Source: Burkholderia sp. Ac-20365
GTDB lineage: Bacteria > Pseudomonadota > Gammaproteobacteria > Burkholderiales > Burkholderiaceae
Direction of reading: 5' to 3'
DNA length: 64,000 nucleotides
Assembly (NCBI RefSeq): GCF_017104715.1
Contig: NZ_JAAGPI010000002.1
Location: 558,001 to 622,000 of the forward strand
In this document: positions 37,389 through 46,204 of the stretch, in pieces
Position numbering within the stretch: the first letter of the stretch is position 1
Layout: the number at the start of each line of letters is the position of its first letter
Program-made: the position numbers and the translations under genes
The notes under the pieces: generated by a model
Database searches by the model: none
Seen by the model: only the letters and a program-made list of their open reading frames with translations
What the model was told of the DNA's origin: nothing

Positions 37389-38495
37389 TTAGTAAATGAC
37401 GACCGAGCGGATCGACTCGCCCTTCTTCATCAGATCGAAGCCTTCGTTGATCTGATCGAGCTTCAGGTGATGCGTAATCAGATCGTCGATATTGATCTTG
37501 CCTTCCATATACCAGTCGACGATCTTCGGCACGTCGGTGCGGCCACGCGCGCCGCCGAATGCCGAGCCTTTCCACTGACGGCCCGTGACCAGCTGGAACG
37601 GACGCGTGCTGATTTCCTCGCCCGCCGCCGCTACGCCGATGATGAACGATTGGCCCCAGCCCTTGTGCGTGCACTCGAGCGCCTGGCGCATCAGCGTCGT
37701 GTTGCCGACGCATTCGAACGAATAGTCCGCGCCGCCGTCCGTCAGTTGCACGATATGGTCGACGACGTTCTCGACTTCCTTCGGGTTGATGAAGTGCGTC
37801 ATGCCGAACTTCTTCGCCAGCTCGACGCGTCCCGGGTTGATATCGACGCCGATGATCTTGTCCGCGCCAACCATCTTCGCGCCCTGAATCACGTTCAGGC
37901 CGATGCCGCCCAGACCGAACACGACGACGTTCGCGCCCGCTTCGACCTTCGCCGAATACACGACGGCGCCAACGCCCGTCGTCACGCCGCAGCCGATGTA
38001 GCAGACCTTGTCGAACGGTGCGTCTTCGCGGATCTTCGCCACGGCGATTTCGGGAACCACGATGTAGTTCGAGAACGTGGACGTGCCCATGTAATGGAAC
38101 AACGGCTTGCCGTCGAGTGAAAAGCGCGACGTCGCATCGGGCATCAGGCCCTTGCCCTGCGTCGAACGGATTGCCTGACACAGGTTCGTCTTGCGCGACA
38201 GGCAGAACTTGCACTGACGGCATTCGGGCGTGTAGAGCGGAATCACGTGATCGCCCTTCTTCAGCGTGCCGACGCCCGGACCCGTATCGACGACCACGCC
38301 TGCGCCTTCATGGCCGAGAATGGCCGGGAAGATGCCTTCCGGGTCCGCGCCCGACAGCGTGTAGTAGTCGGTGTGGCAAATGCCCGTCGCCTTCACTTCG
38401 ATCAGCACTTCGCCCGCGCGCGGCCCTTCGAGGTCGACTTCTTCGATCGTCAACGGTGCGCCTGCTTTCCATGCGATCGCTGCCTTCGTCTTCAT
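37389..38495 (-). CDS. adhC: S-(hydroxymethyl)glutathione dehydrogenase / class III alcohol dehydrogenase
   Basis: A 368-residue zinc- and NAD-dependent dehydrogenase that oxidises S-hydroxymethylglutathione, formed from formaldehyde and glutathione, to S-formylglutathione. Catalytic zinc ligands are Cys in GICHTDYY and His in GHEGAGVV. The structural-zinc Cys cluster is [17 protein letters not shown]. The Rossmann motif is [16 protein letters not shown]. The C-terminus [13 protein letters not shown] is typical of class III enzymes. AGGAG precedes the ATG. It forms an operon with fghA. The gene name varies between genomes (frmA, flhA, adhC). Confidence 0.95.
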   Translation of the reverse strand: MKTKAAIAWKAGAPLTIEEVDLEGPRAGEVLIEVKATGICHTDYYTLSGADPEGIFPAILGHEGAGVVVDTGPGVGTLKKGDHVIPLYTPECRQCKFCLSRKTNLCQAIRSTQGKGLMPDATSRFSLDGKPLFHYMGTSTFSNYIVVPEIAVAKIREDAPFDKVCYIGCGVTTGVGAVVYSAKVEAGANVVVFGLGGIGLNVIQGAKMVGADKIIGVDINPGRVELAKKFGMTHFINPKEVENVVDHIVQLTDGGADYSFECVGNTTLMRQALECTHKGWGQSFIIGVAAAGEEISTRPFQLVTGRQWKGSAFGGARGRTDVPKIVDWYMEGKINIDDLITHHLKLDQINEGFDLMKKGESIRSVVIY

Positions 38496-38645
38496 CGTGA
38501 ATGCTCCTGTCGTTCCTTCACGCCGTCATGCATGCATTGCGGCCCGGATTGTCGCTCATGTCCGCGCGCCGCGCTCCGAACATCATCGCGCACAGGTGAG
38601 ACGCGCGTATGGCATGTCGCGCCGCGCGATTGTTCTCATGCGACG

Positions 38646-40070
38646 TCATGTCTGCGGCGACGCGAACCAGGGCTCGACGCGGCCGTACAGATCGATAAAG
38701 CGTGCATAGCGCGTGGCGAGGTCCGCATCGTCTCGCGGCCCGGCGACACGCGTCGCGGAGGGCGCGAGCGACGCGAGATCGTCCGCTTGCCAATGTCCCG
38801 CTGCAATTGCACCGAGCATCGCGGCACCGCGCGCGGCTGCGTTCGGACAATCGACGGCATGCAGTTCCACTTGCAGCGTATCGGCGAGCAGTTGCCGCCA
38901 GCGTGCGTCGACGGAACCGCCGCCTGCAAGGCGTAGCGCAGGCACATGCGCGCCGCTTTGGCGGATCGCGTCGAGCCCCGCGCGCAACGAAAACGCAACG
39001 CCTTCGAACGCTGCGCGCATCATCGCGCCGCGCGACATGCCGAGTCCAAGCCCAAGCCACCCGCCGCGCGCAGCCGGGTTGAGCCACGGCGTGCGCTCGC
39101 CTGTCAGATATGGCAAGAATGTGAGACCGGGCGCCGCGCTGGCTTCGAACGCATCGCGATACGCATCGCTCCATTCGTACGACAGCCAGCCGCGCACCGC
39201 TTCCAGCGCCACGCCGACGTTCTGCATCGCGGCCATCCGGTACCAGTGATCGGTCGCGGCCCGATAGCGATGCAGGCCCGGCGCAGCGTCGGGTTCTTCG
39301 GTTGCGAGTACGAGGATCTGGCCGCCGGTGCCTGTGGTGAGCAAGGCATCGCCGTCGCTTGCAAGACCGCTCCCGAGCGCGGCGCACGGCGTGTCACCGG
39401 CGCCCGCCGCAATCACGATGCCTGCGCGCAAGCCGAGTGCACGAGCCGCTTCGGCTGACAGCGTGCCGCACGCGGCATATGACGCCACAAGCGGTGCGAA
39501 CCATTCGCGCGGCAATCCGAGCCTTTCGAGCAACGCGTCGTCCCACGCGCCCGATGGATCGGCGAGCGCGGTGGCGCAGGCATCGGAGGCATCCGTTGCG
39601 ATATCGCCGCCCAGCCTGAAGCGGAGCCAGTCTTTCGGCTGCAATGCCCATCGCGCGGCTTGTACGGTTTGCGGTTCGTGCAGCGCGATCCAGCGCAGCA
39701 ACGGACCCGCCATGCCGGGCGCGACGGGATTGGGTTGCGGCGCGGGCCACGCGTCGAGCAGCGGCAACGCGCGCGTATCGGGCCAGAGCATCGCGGGACG
39801 CACGGGATTGCCATGCGCGTCGCTCAGCACGACGCCGTGCATCTGTCCGGAAAAGCCGATTGCGCGCACAGCGCTACGTTGCGCGTCCGGAAAGCGCGAG
39901 GCCGCTTCGCACAGCGCACGCCACCAGACGAGCGGATCGATTTCCGCCCATCCGGGGTGCGGTGTATCGATTGCATACGCGACGCTCGTCGCGCATTGCT
40001 CGCGGCCTTCATCGTCGATGATCGCGAGTTTCAGCGAGCCTGTGCCGAGATCGATGCCAAGAAAGGACAT
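38646..40070 (-). CDS. FGGY-family carbohydrate kinase, xylulokinase-like (first copy)
   Basis: A 474-residue sugar kinase of the actin/hexokinase fold. N-terminal phosphate-1 motif FLGIDLGTGSLKLAIID, GQMHGVVLSD (typical of xylulokinases), a central GAGDTPCAALGSG with the catalytic-base Asp region, TTGTGGQI and the adenosine-binding LRLAGGGSVDARWRQLLADTL. The likely reaction is ATP-dependent phosphorylation of D-xylulose or a related ketose. A second, distinct kinase of the same family lies at 55447-56931 within the polyol cluster. This copy is not next to polyol genes, so its physiological substrate is less clear. Confidence 0.85.
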   Translation of the reverse strand: MSFLGIDLGTGSLKLAIIDDEGREQCATSVAYAIDTPHPGWAEIDPLVWWRALCEAASRFPDAQRSAVRAIGFSGQMHGVVLSDAHGNPVRPAMLWPDTRALPLLDAWPAPQPNPVAPGMAGPLLRWIALHEPQTVQAARWALQPKDWLRFRLGGDIATDASDACATALADPSGAWDDALLERLGLPREWFAPLVASYAACGTLSAEAARALGLRAGIVIAAGAGDTPCAALGSGLASDGDALLTTGTGGQILVLATEEPDAAPGLHRYRAATDHWYRMAAMQNVGVALEAVRGWLSYEWSDAYRDAFEASAAPGLTFLPYLTGERTPWLNPAARGGWLGLGLGMSRGAMMRAAFEGVAFSLRAGLDAIRQSGAHVPALRLAGGGSVDARWRQLLADTLQVELHAVDCPNAAARGAAMLGAIAAGHWQADDLASLAPSATRVAGPRDDADLATRYARFIDLYGRVEPWFASPQT

Positions 40071-40479
40071 GTATGCGATGCGTTGAATAGGTGGTTGTTA
40101 TTCGGGGTATCGCGCGCCGGAAAACGATTGGCGCGGACCTGACGATGGAGGATCATTTTCACACGCCACGGACGGTCGACGCGGGTTAACCCACCCCGAA
40201 AAAAGCGTGCCCCGAAAACGCATTATGTGCGAACCGCCATACACATCATATGGGCACGCATACGTCCCCATGACGACCCGCGTTGATGCATTTCCTGCAA
40301 CCCACCACGCGACAAGGGTTCGCGGCGAATTGACGCGATCTCGCATAACGCGGCCGTTCCAAATCTGGTTCGCGCATATCGTCGTGGCAAAGGTTGAAAT
40401 AGAAACCCGTAGTCTTGTCGCGGTTTTTCGTCCCGCATACCTTGGAGTCATCCCAAAACGAGATGTGGAGAGAGACAAG
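40071..40479. other. 409-bp intergenic region between divergent kinase and permease genes
   Basis: The region separates divergently transcribed genes and must hold both promoters. I see no reading frame with family similarity, no convincing -35/-10 pair, no strong hairpin and no recognisable riboswitch. The permease leader is therefore long (the frame is open from 40207) but unexplained. Confidence 0.5.
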
Positions 40480-41895
40480 ATGCACTCGAACACGGTTCAT
40501 CCGTGCGACGAGCGACTGCCCTTCGGCCAGTTGCTGACGCTCGGCATTCAGCACGTACTGGTGATGTACGCAGGCGCCGTTGCCGTGCCGCTGATCATCG
40601 GCAGTGCGCTCAAGCTGCCGAAAGAACAGATCGCCTTTCTCATCAGCGCCGACCTGTTTTCCTGCGGTATCGCCACACTGATCCAGACGCTCGGCCTGTG
40701 GATCTTCGGTATCCGTTTGCCGGTGATCATGGGCTGCACGTTCGCCGCCGTCGGCCCGATGATCGCAATCGGCACGAATCCGAGCCTCGGCATACTCGAC
40801 ATCTTCGGTTCGACGATCGCGGCTGGCGTGATCGGCATCATCGCTGCGCCGATGATCGGCAAGATGCTGCGATTCTTCCCGCCCGTGGTGGTCGGTGTGG
40901 TGATCTCGGTGATCGGGCTTTCGCTGATGGAGGTTGGCATCAACTGGGCGGCGGGCGGCGTCGGCAATCCGGATTACGGCAACCCGGTCTACCTCGGCCT
41001 CTCGTTCGTCGTGCTGACGCTGATTCTGCTCATCAACAAGTTCGGCAAGGGCTTCATTTCGAACATCTCAGTGCTGCTCGGCATCGTGGCGGGCTTCGTG
41101 ATTGCGGCGCTGCTTGGCCGCGTGAACATGGAAGGCGTGACGATGGCGCCGTGGGTCGGCTTCGTGATGCCTTTCCACTTCGGCTTGCCTCACTTCGATC
41201 CGCTTTCGATCGCGACGATGGTCACCGTGATGTTCGTCACCTTCATCGAATCGACGGGGATGTTCCTCGCGGTCGGCGACATGGTGGATCGCCCTGTCGA
41301 CCAGAAGACACTCGTGCGAGGTCTGCGCGTGGATGGTCTGGGCACGCTGATTGGCGGTTTGTTCAACTCGTTCCCGCATACGTCTTTCTCGCAGAACGTG
41401 GGGTTGATCGGCGTGACGGGCGTGAAGAGCCGGTTTGTATGCGCAATGGGCGGCGTGATTCTCGTGCTGCTCGGCCTGTTCCCGAAGATGGCACAGGTGG
41501 TCGCGTCGGTGCCGTCGTTCGTGCTGGGCGGCGCAGGCATCGTGATGTTCGGCATGGTGGCAGCGAACGGTATCAAGGTGCTGTCGAAGGTCGATTTCGT
41601 GAAGAACCATCACAACCTTTTTATCGTCGCAGTGAGTATTGGTCTTGGGCTCGTGCCTGTCGTGTCGCCGCATTTCTTTTCGAAGCTGCCGCCTGCGCTG
41701 TCGCCTCTTCTTCATAGCGGCATTTTGCTGGCGTCAGTGTCGGCTGTCGTGTTGAATCTGATCTTCAATGGCGTGAAGGGTGAGCGGGCTGCTACCCGCG
41801 ATATTCGTCGTGCGGGGCATGATTTCGATGGGCGTGGTGGGAACGATGACGGTGTTGCGGGTGACGAGATGCTGCGGGCCGCGGATATGCACTGA
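40480..41895 (+). CDS. NCS2-family nucleobase (uracil/xanthine) permease
   Basis: A 471-residue membrane transporter of the nucleobase:cation symporter-2 family with about 14 expected helices. The start HPCDERLPFGQLLTLGIQHVLVMYAGAVAVPLIIG is typical. The signature region GLGTLIGGLFNSFPHTSFSQNVGLIGVTGVKSRFVC contains the family motif with QN and the conserved Gly/Thr residues; this resembles xanthine/uric acid transporters (UacT/XanQ) more than UraA. The last 30 residues are hydrophilic. I chose the ATG at 40480; GGAG lies 13 bases before it. Repeat copy C begins within about 10 bp of the stop. Confidence 0.9.
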   Translation: MHSNTVHPCDERLPFGQLLTLGIQHVLVMYAGAVAVPLIIGSALKLPKEQIAFLISADLFSCGIATLIQTLGLWIFGIRLPVIMGCTFAAVGPMIAIGTNPSLGILDIFGSTIAAGVIGIIAAPMIGKMLRFFPPVVVGVVISVIGLSLMEVGINWAAGGVGNPDYGNPVYLGLSFVVLTLILLINKFGKGFISNISVLLGIVAGFVIAALLGRVNMEGVTMAPWVGFVMPFHFGLPHFDPLSIATMVTVMFVTFIESTGMFLAVGDMVDRPVDQKTLVRGLRVDGLGTLIGGLFNSFPHTSFSQNVGLIGVTGVKSRFVCAMGGVILVLLGLFPKMAQVVASVPSFVLGGAGIVMFGMVAANGIKVLSKVDFVKNHHNLFIVAVSIGLGLVPVVSPHFFSKLPPALSPLLHSGILLASVSAVVLNLIFNGVKGERAATRDIRRAGHDFDGRGGNDDGVAGDEMLRAADMH

Positions 41896-41904
41896 GTTGG
41901 TTTT

Positions 41905-42765
41905 GGTTTGGTTTTGGTTTTTGGGGGCTTTCGCTGGCATCCGCGGTTTGTTATCGGTTTGCTAGCGTTGCCCCTGTGCGGGGCGGCACTATCCTGCTCT
42001 GTCTTTCGACGCTGGGTTGGTTTGCTTTTGCTTTTGCTTTCGCTGGCATCCGCGTTATGTTTTGCCTTGTTCACGCGTTGCCCCTGTGCGGGGCGGCACT
42101 TACTTTCTTTGCCGCCGCAAAGAAAGTAAGCAAAGAAAGCGGGCTAACACCGCCCGTTCCTGACCACCACCTGAGGGCCCCCAACGGGTCCTCCACTTCA
42201 CACGGCAACTTCTCGGTTACTGCCCGTTGCCAACGCCTCGAACAGGCGCCTCACCCACTTCGATCACCCGTAGCGCAGCTGGCAGCAGCGACTGGTTGAC
42301 GCCGCCCAGGTGGCAAACTGTGTGTAGGTCGTAGTGCTCCACGCGTCAGCGCTCTTACGACACCGATCGTGCTTTCGCCGTGCCAGTGGTTTTCAGTCCG
42401 GAGTGATGTGCGTACGCCGCGAAAGCCGACACACAGTTTGCCGCTATAGAACGTGGGAGATGCGATCGCGCTTGTGGCGACGCGGGCGTGTGGAGCGGGT
42501 GATGAGCCAATTCGAAGCGTTGGCAGCGGGCGTCGAGAAGAGCGACGCCGCATGAAGGAGAGGACCCGTTGGGGGCCCTCAGGCGGAAACAAGAATTAGC
42601 GGTGTTCAGCGGCTTTCTTTTGCCTACTTTTCTTTGCCGCGGCAAAGAAAAGTAGGTGCCGCCCCGCACAGGGGCAACGCGTGAAGCACCAGTAACAAAA
42701 CGCGGATGCCAGCGCAAAGACCAGCGCAAAGACCAGCGCAAAGACCAGCGCAAAGACAACCCATC
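41905..42765. repeat. Inverted-duplication repeat element, copy C
   Basis: About 860 bp filling the space between the convergent permease and znuB genes, in the same orientation as copy A. It starts with a partial extra arm (about 41920-42055: GGCATCCGCGG, GC hairpin, CTTTCGACGCTGGG) shared with copy B. It continues with the 32-bp palindrome (42099-42130), a centre bounded by GGCAAACTGTGTGT (42312-42325) and ACACACAGTTTGCC (42429-42442), and the perfect 34-bp palindrome (42623-42656). Unlike A and B, both halves here carry the same inner CCGCCTGAGGGCCCCCAACG segment. A 12-bp tandem repeat replaces the outer end. No gene is supported. Confidence 0.85.
42709..42756. repeat. Four tandem copies of a 12-bp unit
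   Basis: CCAGCGCAAAGA is repeated exactly four times at the outer end of repeat copy C, in the place where copies A and B have a GCTGGC-type segment. It is probably slippage expansion; it lies just before the znuB stop codon. Confidence 0.95.
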
Positions 42766-42770
42766 CGCCC

Positions 42771-43562
42771 TTACCGACGAAAATACTGCACCAGTAAACT
42801 CACCCCATAAACCAGCGCTGCAAGCAAAGTAATCCAGAAACTCGTCGGCCAATCGGTATAAAAAGCGAGCGTCACCCCGATCCACGCCTGCGCGAGCGCG
42901 AGCAACGCAGCAAGCACGAGCCCGACGGAAAGCCGCGTCGACAGGTTTTGCGCCGCGGCTGCCGGTCCGACCATCAGCGTGAACACGAGCAGCACGCCGA
43001 CGATCTGCGTGCACGCAGCCACCGCAAGCGCGGCAATCGCCAGAAACAGCACCGACACGAGACGCAGCGACACACCCTTGGCCTCAGCCAGTTCCGGCTG
43101 CAACGAAGCAAACAGCAAAGGCCGCATGATCGCGGCCAATGCGATCAGACTCACCACACCCAAGGCGGCCAGCACGGCGAGCGTCGACGAACTGACGCCG
43201 AGCACATTGCCGAACAGCAGAGCCGTCACCTGCGTCGCGTATGCAGTGAAGAAGTGCAGAAACAGCAGACCGAAGCCGAGCGCCAGCGACAGGACCACAC
43301 CAATCGCCACATCCCGGCCCGCGAGCTTCTCGCCAAGCGCGCCCATCCCGACGCCCGCCGCAAGCGTGAAGCCGATCATCCCCCAGATCGGCGAAATGCC
43401 GATCAGCACCGCGCCCGTCGCGCCCGTGAAGCCGACGTGCGACAGCGCATGCCCCGCGAAGGTCTGCCCGCGCATCACGAGGAAGTAGCCGACGATGCCC
43501 GACAGCACCGCAACAATCCCCGATGCCGCGAAGGCGTTCACCATGAAATCGTATTCAAACAT
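42771..43562 (-). CDS. znuB: Zinc ABC transporter permease
   Basis: A 263-residue inner-membrane protein of the ABC-3 family, the channel subunit of the zinc importer. About eight hydrophobic segments run from AFAASGIVAVLSGIVGYFLV to WITLLAALVYGVSLLVQYF. The segment RGQTFAGHALSHVGFTGATGAVLIG is the family signature, with the GHALSHVG loop. I chose the ATG at 43560-43562 (MFEYDFMVNAF), which overlaps the end of znuC by 8 bp; the frame is open to 43688 but the extra part is the antisense of the znuC His tail. It is the last gene of zur-znuA-znuC-znuB. Confidence 0.93.
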   Translation of the reverse strand: MFEYDFMVNAFAASGIVAVLSGIVGYFLVMRGQTFAGHALSHVGFTGATGAVLIGISPIWGMIGFTLAAGVGMGALGEKLAGRDVAIGVVLSLALGFGLLFLHFFTAYATQVTALLFGNVLGVSSSTLAVLAALGVVSLIALAAIMRPLLFASLQPELAEAKGVSLRLVSVLFLAIAALAVAACTQIVGVLLVFTLMVGPAAAAQNLSTRLSVGLVLAALLALAQAWIGVTLAFYTDWPTSFWITLLAALVYGVSLLVQYFRR

Positions 43563-44469
43563 CGTGCGTGTGTCCGTCGCTGGAGGCGTGATGGTGAGCG
43601 TGCTTGTGGCCATGACCGTGCGCGTGGCCATGCGGCTCGCCATGACTGTGGTCGTCGTCTTCGTGCTCGTGATCGTGCTTCTCGACATCGAAGTCGCCGG
43701 ACATCACGAAGATGCGTCCGTTTACTCGCATCACATCGATCGTCGAGCCGTACAGGCGTGACAGCACCGGCTTCGTGATCACTTCGTCGACGGTACCGAG
43801 CGCGGCAACGCCATTGCCGAGATACAGCACGCGGTCGAGCGCATGCAGCAGCGGATTGAGTTCGTGCGCGGAGAACAGCACGGCGATGCCGAGTTCCTGC
43901 TGCACGCGCTTCACCAGTTCGACGACAGTCTTCTGATGATGCGGATCGAGACTGATCAGCGGCTCGTCGAGCAGCAGCAGTCGCGGATTGCCGAGCAGAC
44001 ATTGTGCGAGCAGCAGACGCTGACGTTCGCCGCCCGATAGTTCCGATAACGGCCGCGCAGCCAGCGCGCTGCCGCCCACCAGATCCAGCACGCGATCGAC
44101 ATCGGCGCGCGCCTTCGCGTCCGCATGCGGCAAACCCCAGCGATGCCCGTCCGCCGCCATCGCGACGAAATCGCGTCCGCGCACGCGCCGCCCGGCGAGC
44201 GCGCTGCGTGTCTGCGGCATATAGCCGATCGACGGATTGCCGCGCATCACCGGCTCGCCGAGCACGCGCACCGCGCCGCTCGTCGCCGGGACGAGCCCGA
44301 GCACCGAGCGCATCAGCGTGGTCTTGCCCGCGCCGTTCGGCCCGAGCACGCCGATGAATTCGCCCTGGCGGACCGTGAAGCTGGTGTCGCGCAGGATCGT
44401 GCGGTCGCCGAGTTCGAGCGTCACGCGATCCAGTTCGAGCACGGGCGCGTTGCCCGTCGACATGTTCAT
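43555..44469 (-). CDS. znuC: Zinc ABC transporter ATP-binding protein with His-rich C-terminal tail
   Basis: A 304-residue ABC ATPase that powers zinc import. Walker A is GPNGAGKTT, the signature is LSELSGGERQRLLLAQ, Walker B is LLLLDEPLISLD, and the switch His is in SAHELN. The last 40 residues contain 16 His with Asp/Glu/Gly (HDHEHEDDDHSHG and so on). This is unusual: in this system the His-rich metal-binding stretch is normally a loop of ZnuA. I chose the ATG at 44467-44469, which overlaps the znuA stop (ATGA). The tail probably binds zinc at the cytoplasmic face; its purpose is inferred only. Confidence 0.93.
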   Translation of the reverse strand: MNMSTGNAPVLELDRVTLELGDRTILRDTSFTVRQGEFIGVLGPNGAGKTTLMRSVLGLVPATSGAVRVLGEPVMRGNPSIGYMPQTRSALAGRRVRGRDFVAMAADGHRWGLPHADAKARADVDRVLDLVGGSALAARPLSELSGGERQRLLLAQCLLGNPRLLLLDEPLISLDPHHQKTVVELVKRVQQELGIAVLFSAHELNPLLHALDRVLYLGNGVAALGTVDEVITKPVLSRLYGSTIDVMRVNGRIFVMSGDFDVEKHDHEHEDDDHSHGEPHGHAHGHGHKHAHHHASSDGHTHDV

Positions 44470-45386
44470 TGAGTGGTTCCCTTGTTCGCACCGCCCGCGG
44501 CGAGCGCGCTGCCAAGCGCATCGAGCTGTGCCAGCATCCATTGCTGGTAGTTCTTGCCGGCGGGCTGCGTCTCCGTCACGCTCACCGTCGGCACATGCGA
44601 TTGCTGCGCGAGTTTCAGCATGCGTCTGGTCAGTGCCTCGGTTGCCTGGCTGTTATAGATCAGCGCGCGGACTCGTCGCTCGCGCAGATCGCGCTCGAAC
44701 GCGGCGATATCCGACGCGCTCGCTTCCGTATCGTTCATCGCGGCCAGCTGGAAGCGCTGGTTGCGCATGTCGAGGCCGATCGCATCGGACATATAGCCGA
44801 ACACCGGCTCCGTCGCCGTCACGCTGACGTGCGCGTACTGGCTGCGCAGCGCCGCGATCTTGTCGGCGATCGGTTTGAGCGAATCGAGAAACTTCGCGAG
44901 GTTCGCATCATACGCCGCCTTGTGCGCGGGATCAGCCGAGCTCAGTGCCGCGCTCACCGCGCGCGCGACGGCAGGCATCGTCGCCGGGTCGTACCACAGG
45001 TGCGGATTGTCGCCGCTCTTCTTGCCGGTCAGGTCCGCCGCCACGATCGTCTTGCGCCTGTCGTTCTTCGATACGGCTAGCAGCTTTGTCATCCACGGAT
45101 CGTAGTCGGCGCCGTTATAGACGACAAGGCTCGCGTGCTGCAACGCGCGCGCCGTCTTCGGGCTCGCTTCGAACAGATGCGGATCCTGATCCGGATTGCT
45201 GAGAATGCTCGTCACGTCGACGCGGTCGCCGCCGAGTTGCTGCACGACGTCGCCGTAAAAGTTCTCGGCGGCGACGACAGGAATCTTCGCATCCTGCGCA
45301 TGCGCAGCCTGGCCCATCGACAGAGCGAAAACCGTCGAAGCGACGGCGCGCATCAGAAACTTCCACATCGAATTGTTCTTTTTCAT
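44466..45386 (-). CDS. znuA: Zinc ABC transporter substrate-binding protein
   Basis: A 306-residue periplasmic cluster A-I metal-binding protein. A signal peptide at about 1-31 ends AAHAQ. Metal-ligand candidates are His in DQDPHLFEASPKTA and His in GDNPHLWYDPATMP, with a late Asp/Glu region. The connecting helix lies around 155-185. The acidic/His-rich loop typical of ZnuA is absent, as in shorter Mn/Zn binders, while the partner ATPase carries a His-rich tail. Operon position after zur supports zinc rather than manganese. Only 48 bp separate it from zur. Confidence 0.92.
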   Translation of the reverse strand: MKKNNSMWKFLMRAVASTVFALSMGQAAHAQDAKIPVVAAENFYGDVVQQLGGDRVDVTSILSNPDQDPHLFEASPKTARALQHASLVVYNGADYDPWMTKLLAVSKNDRRKTIVAADLTGKKSGDNPHLWYDPATMPAVARAVSAALSSADPAHKAAYDANLAKFLDSLKPIADKIAALRSQYAHVSVTATEPVFGYMSDAIGLDMRNQRFQLAAMNDTEASASDIAAFERDLRERRVRALIYNSQATEALTRRMLKLAQQSHVPTVSVTETQPAGKNYQQWMLAQLDALGSALAAGGANKGTTQ

Positions 45387-45434
45387 CGGGATGACCTGTG
45401 TTGCCTGAGAGGCGTCTTGGTTGAATAGAAAGGC

Positions 45435-45926
45435 TCAGGGGTGACCGTGCTTGCAGGCGGCGCACAGTCCGCTCAGCTCGACGACCTGGTGATGCACTTC
45501 GAATCCATGTGCGGGCGCGCTGCCCGACAGTTGCGCGGCCAGTCCGTCGCCGGGAATCTCGACGGTTTCGCCGCATGCATCGCACATCAGGAACTGGCTT
45601 TGATGCGGTTCGCCCATCTGGCAGCACGCGAAAAACGCATTCTTCGACTCGATCCGATGCACGAAGCCATGCTCGACAAGGAAATCGAGCACGCGATAGA
45701 CGGTCGTCGGCGGCACGCGGCCGCGCTGCGGTTCCAGCGCCGCGAGCAGGTCGTAGGCGCCGATAGGACGCTCGCTCTGCGCGATCAGCGTGTAAACCTG
45801 GCGGCGCAGCGTCGTCAGCGCGAGGCCGCGCTCGGCGGCGAGCGCATCGGCGCGCGCGAGCTTGTGCGCGATCCGGGCGGCCTGATCGGCGTGAGAGGCA
45901 GTCTGGACGTCGGATGAGTGAGCCAT
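45435..45926 (-). CDS. zur: Fur-family zinc uptake regulator
   Basis: A 163-residue Fur-family repressor. The N-terminal winged helix has LTTLRRQVYTLIAQSERPIGAYDLLAALEP and VPPTTVYRVLDFLVEHGFVHRIES. The dimerisation domain has the structural zinc Cys pairs CDAC and CAAC, the metal-site His/Glu in ACCQMGEPHQSQFLMC, and a late HHQVVELSGLC. With zinc bound it should repress the downstream znuACB genes. I chose the ATG at 45924-45926 because the family starts there; the frame is open to 46100. As first gene of the operon it is probably autoregulated through the AT-rich palindrome just upstream. Confidence 0.92.
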   Translation of the reverse strand: MAHSSDVQTASHADQAARIAHKLARADALAAERGLALTTLRRQVYTLIAQSERPIGAYDLLAALEPQRGRVPPTTVYRVLDFLVEHGFVHRIESKNAFFACCQMGEPHQSQFLMCDACGETVEIPGDGLAAQLSGSAPAHGFEVHHQVVELSGLCAACKHGHP

Positions 45927-45969
45927 GGGCGCAACCTCCGGGAAAAGGCGAAATCGACGAAGGCGCAAT

Positions 45970-45982
45970 GATATAACGTATC
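45970..45982. promoter_or_regulatory. Possible Zur operator upstream of zur-znuACB
   Basis: GATA-TAACG-TATC is a short AT-rich palindrome with GATA/TATC half-sites, 44 bases before the zur start. It stands out in GC-rich DNA and resembles the centre of known Zur boxes, which are AT-rich dyads with TTATA-type cores. The match is short and the assignment rests mainly on position. Confidence 0.35.
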
Positions 45983-46135
45983 TCGAAAATTTGTCATTGC
46001 CCGTTGCAAAGTCATCGCCGATTCTTAAGAACAACTGCCGTAGACAGTCAAACCGTGCTGCCGCGCTGCACCATCGAAATTGCGCGACGCGCCTTGACAT
46101 GACCGGACGCGTATCCGATCATTCGATCACAACGA

Positions 46136-46147
46136 GAGCAATTGCTC
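46136..46147. promoter_or_regulatory. Palindromic operator candidate in front of the sorbitol operon
   Basis: GAGCAATTGCTC is a perfect 12-bp palindrome 57-69 bases before the sorbitol dehydrogenase start. An 11-of-12 match (GAGCATTTGCTC) is at 58602-58613 in front of the mannitol dehydrogenase gene. A SorC-family regulator encoded between them is the natural candidate to bind both. Confidence 0.55.
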
Positions 46148-46204
46148 GATCAGCGAGCGTTAGCTCATGCGGAATCGAAGAATCAAACGAACCGGAGACA
46201 GGTT

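Noticed and set aside
42709..42756. Possible CRISPR-like array
   Set aside because: The 12-bp units are contiguous with no spacers and there are no cas genes.
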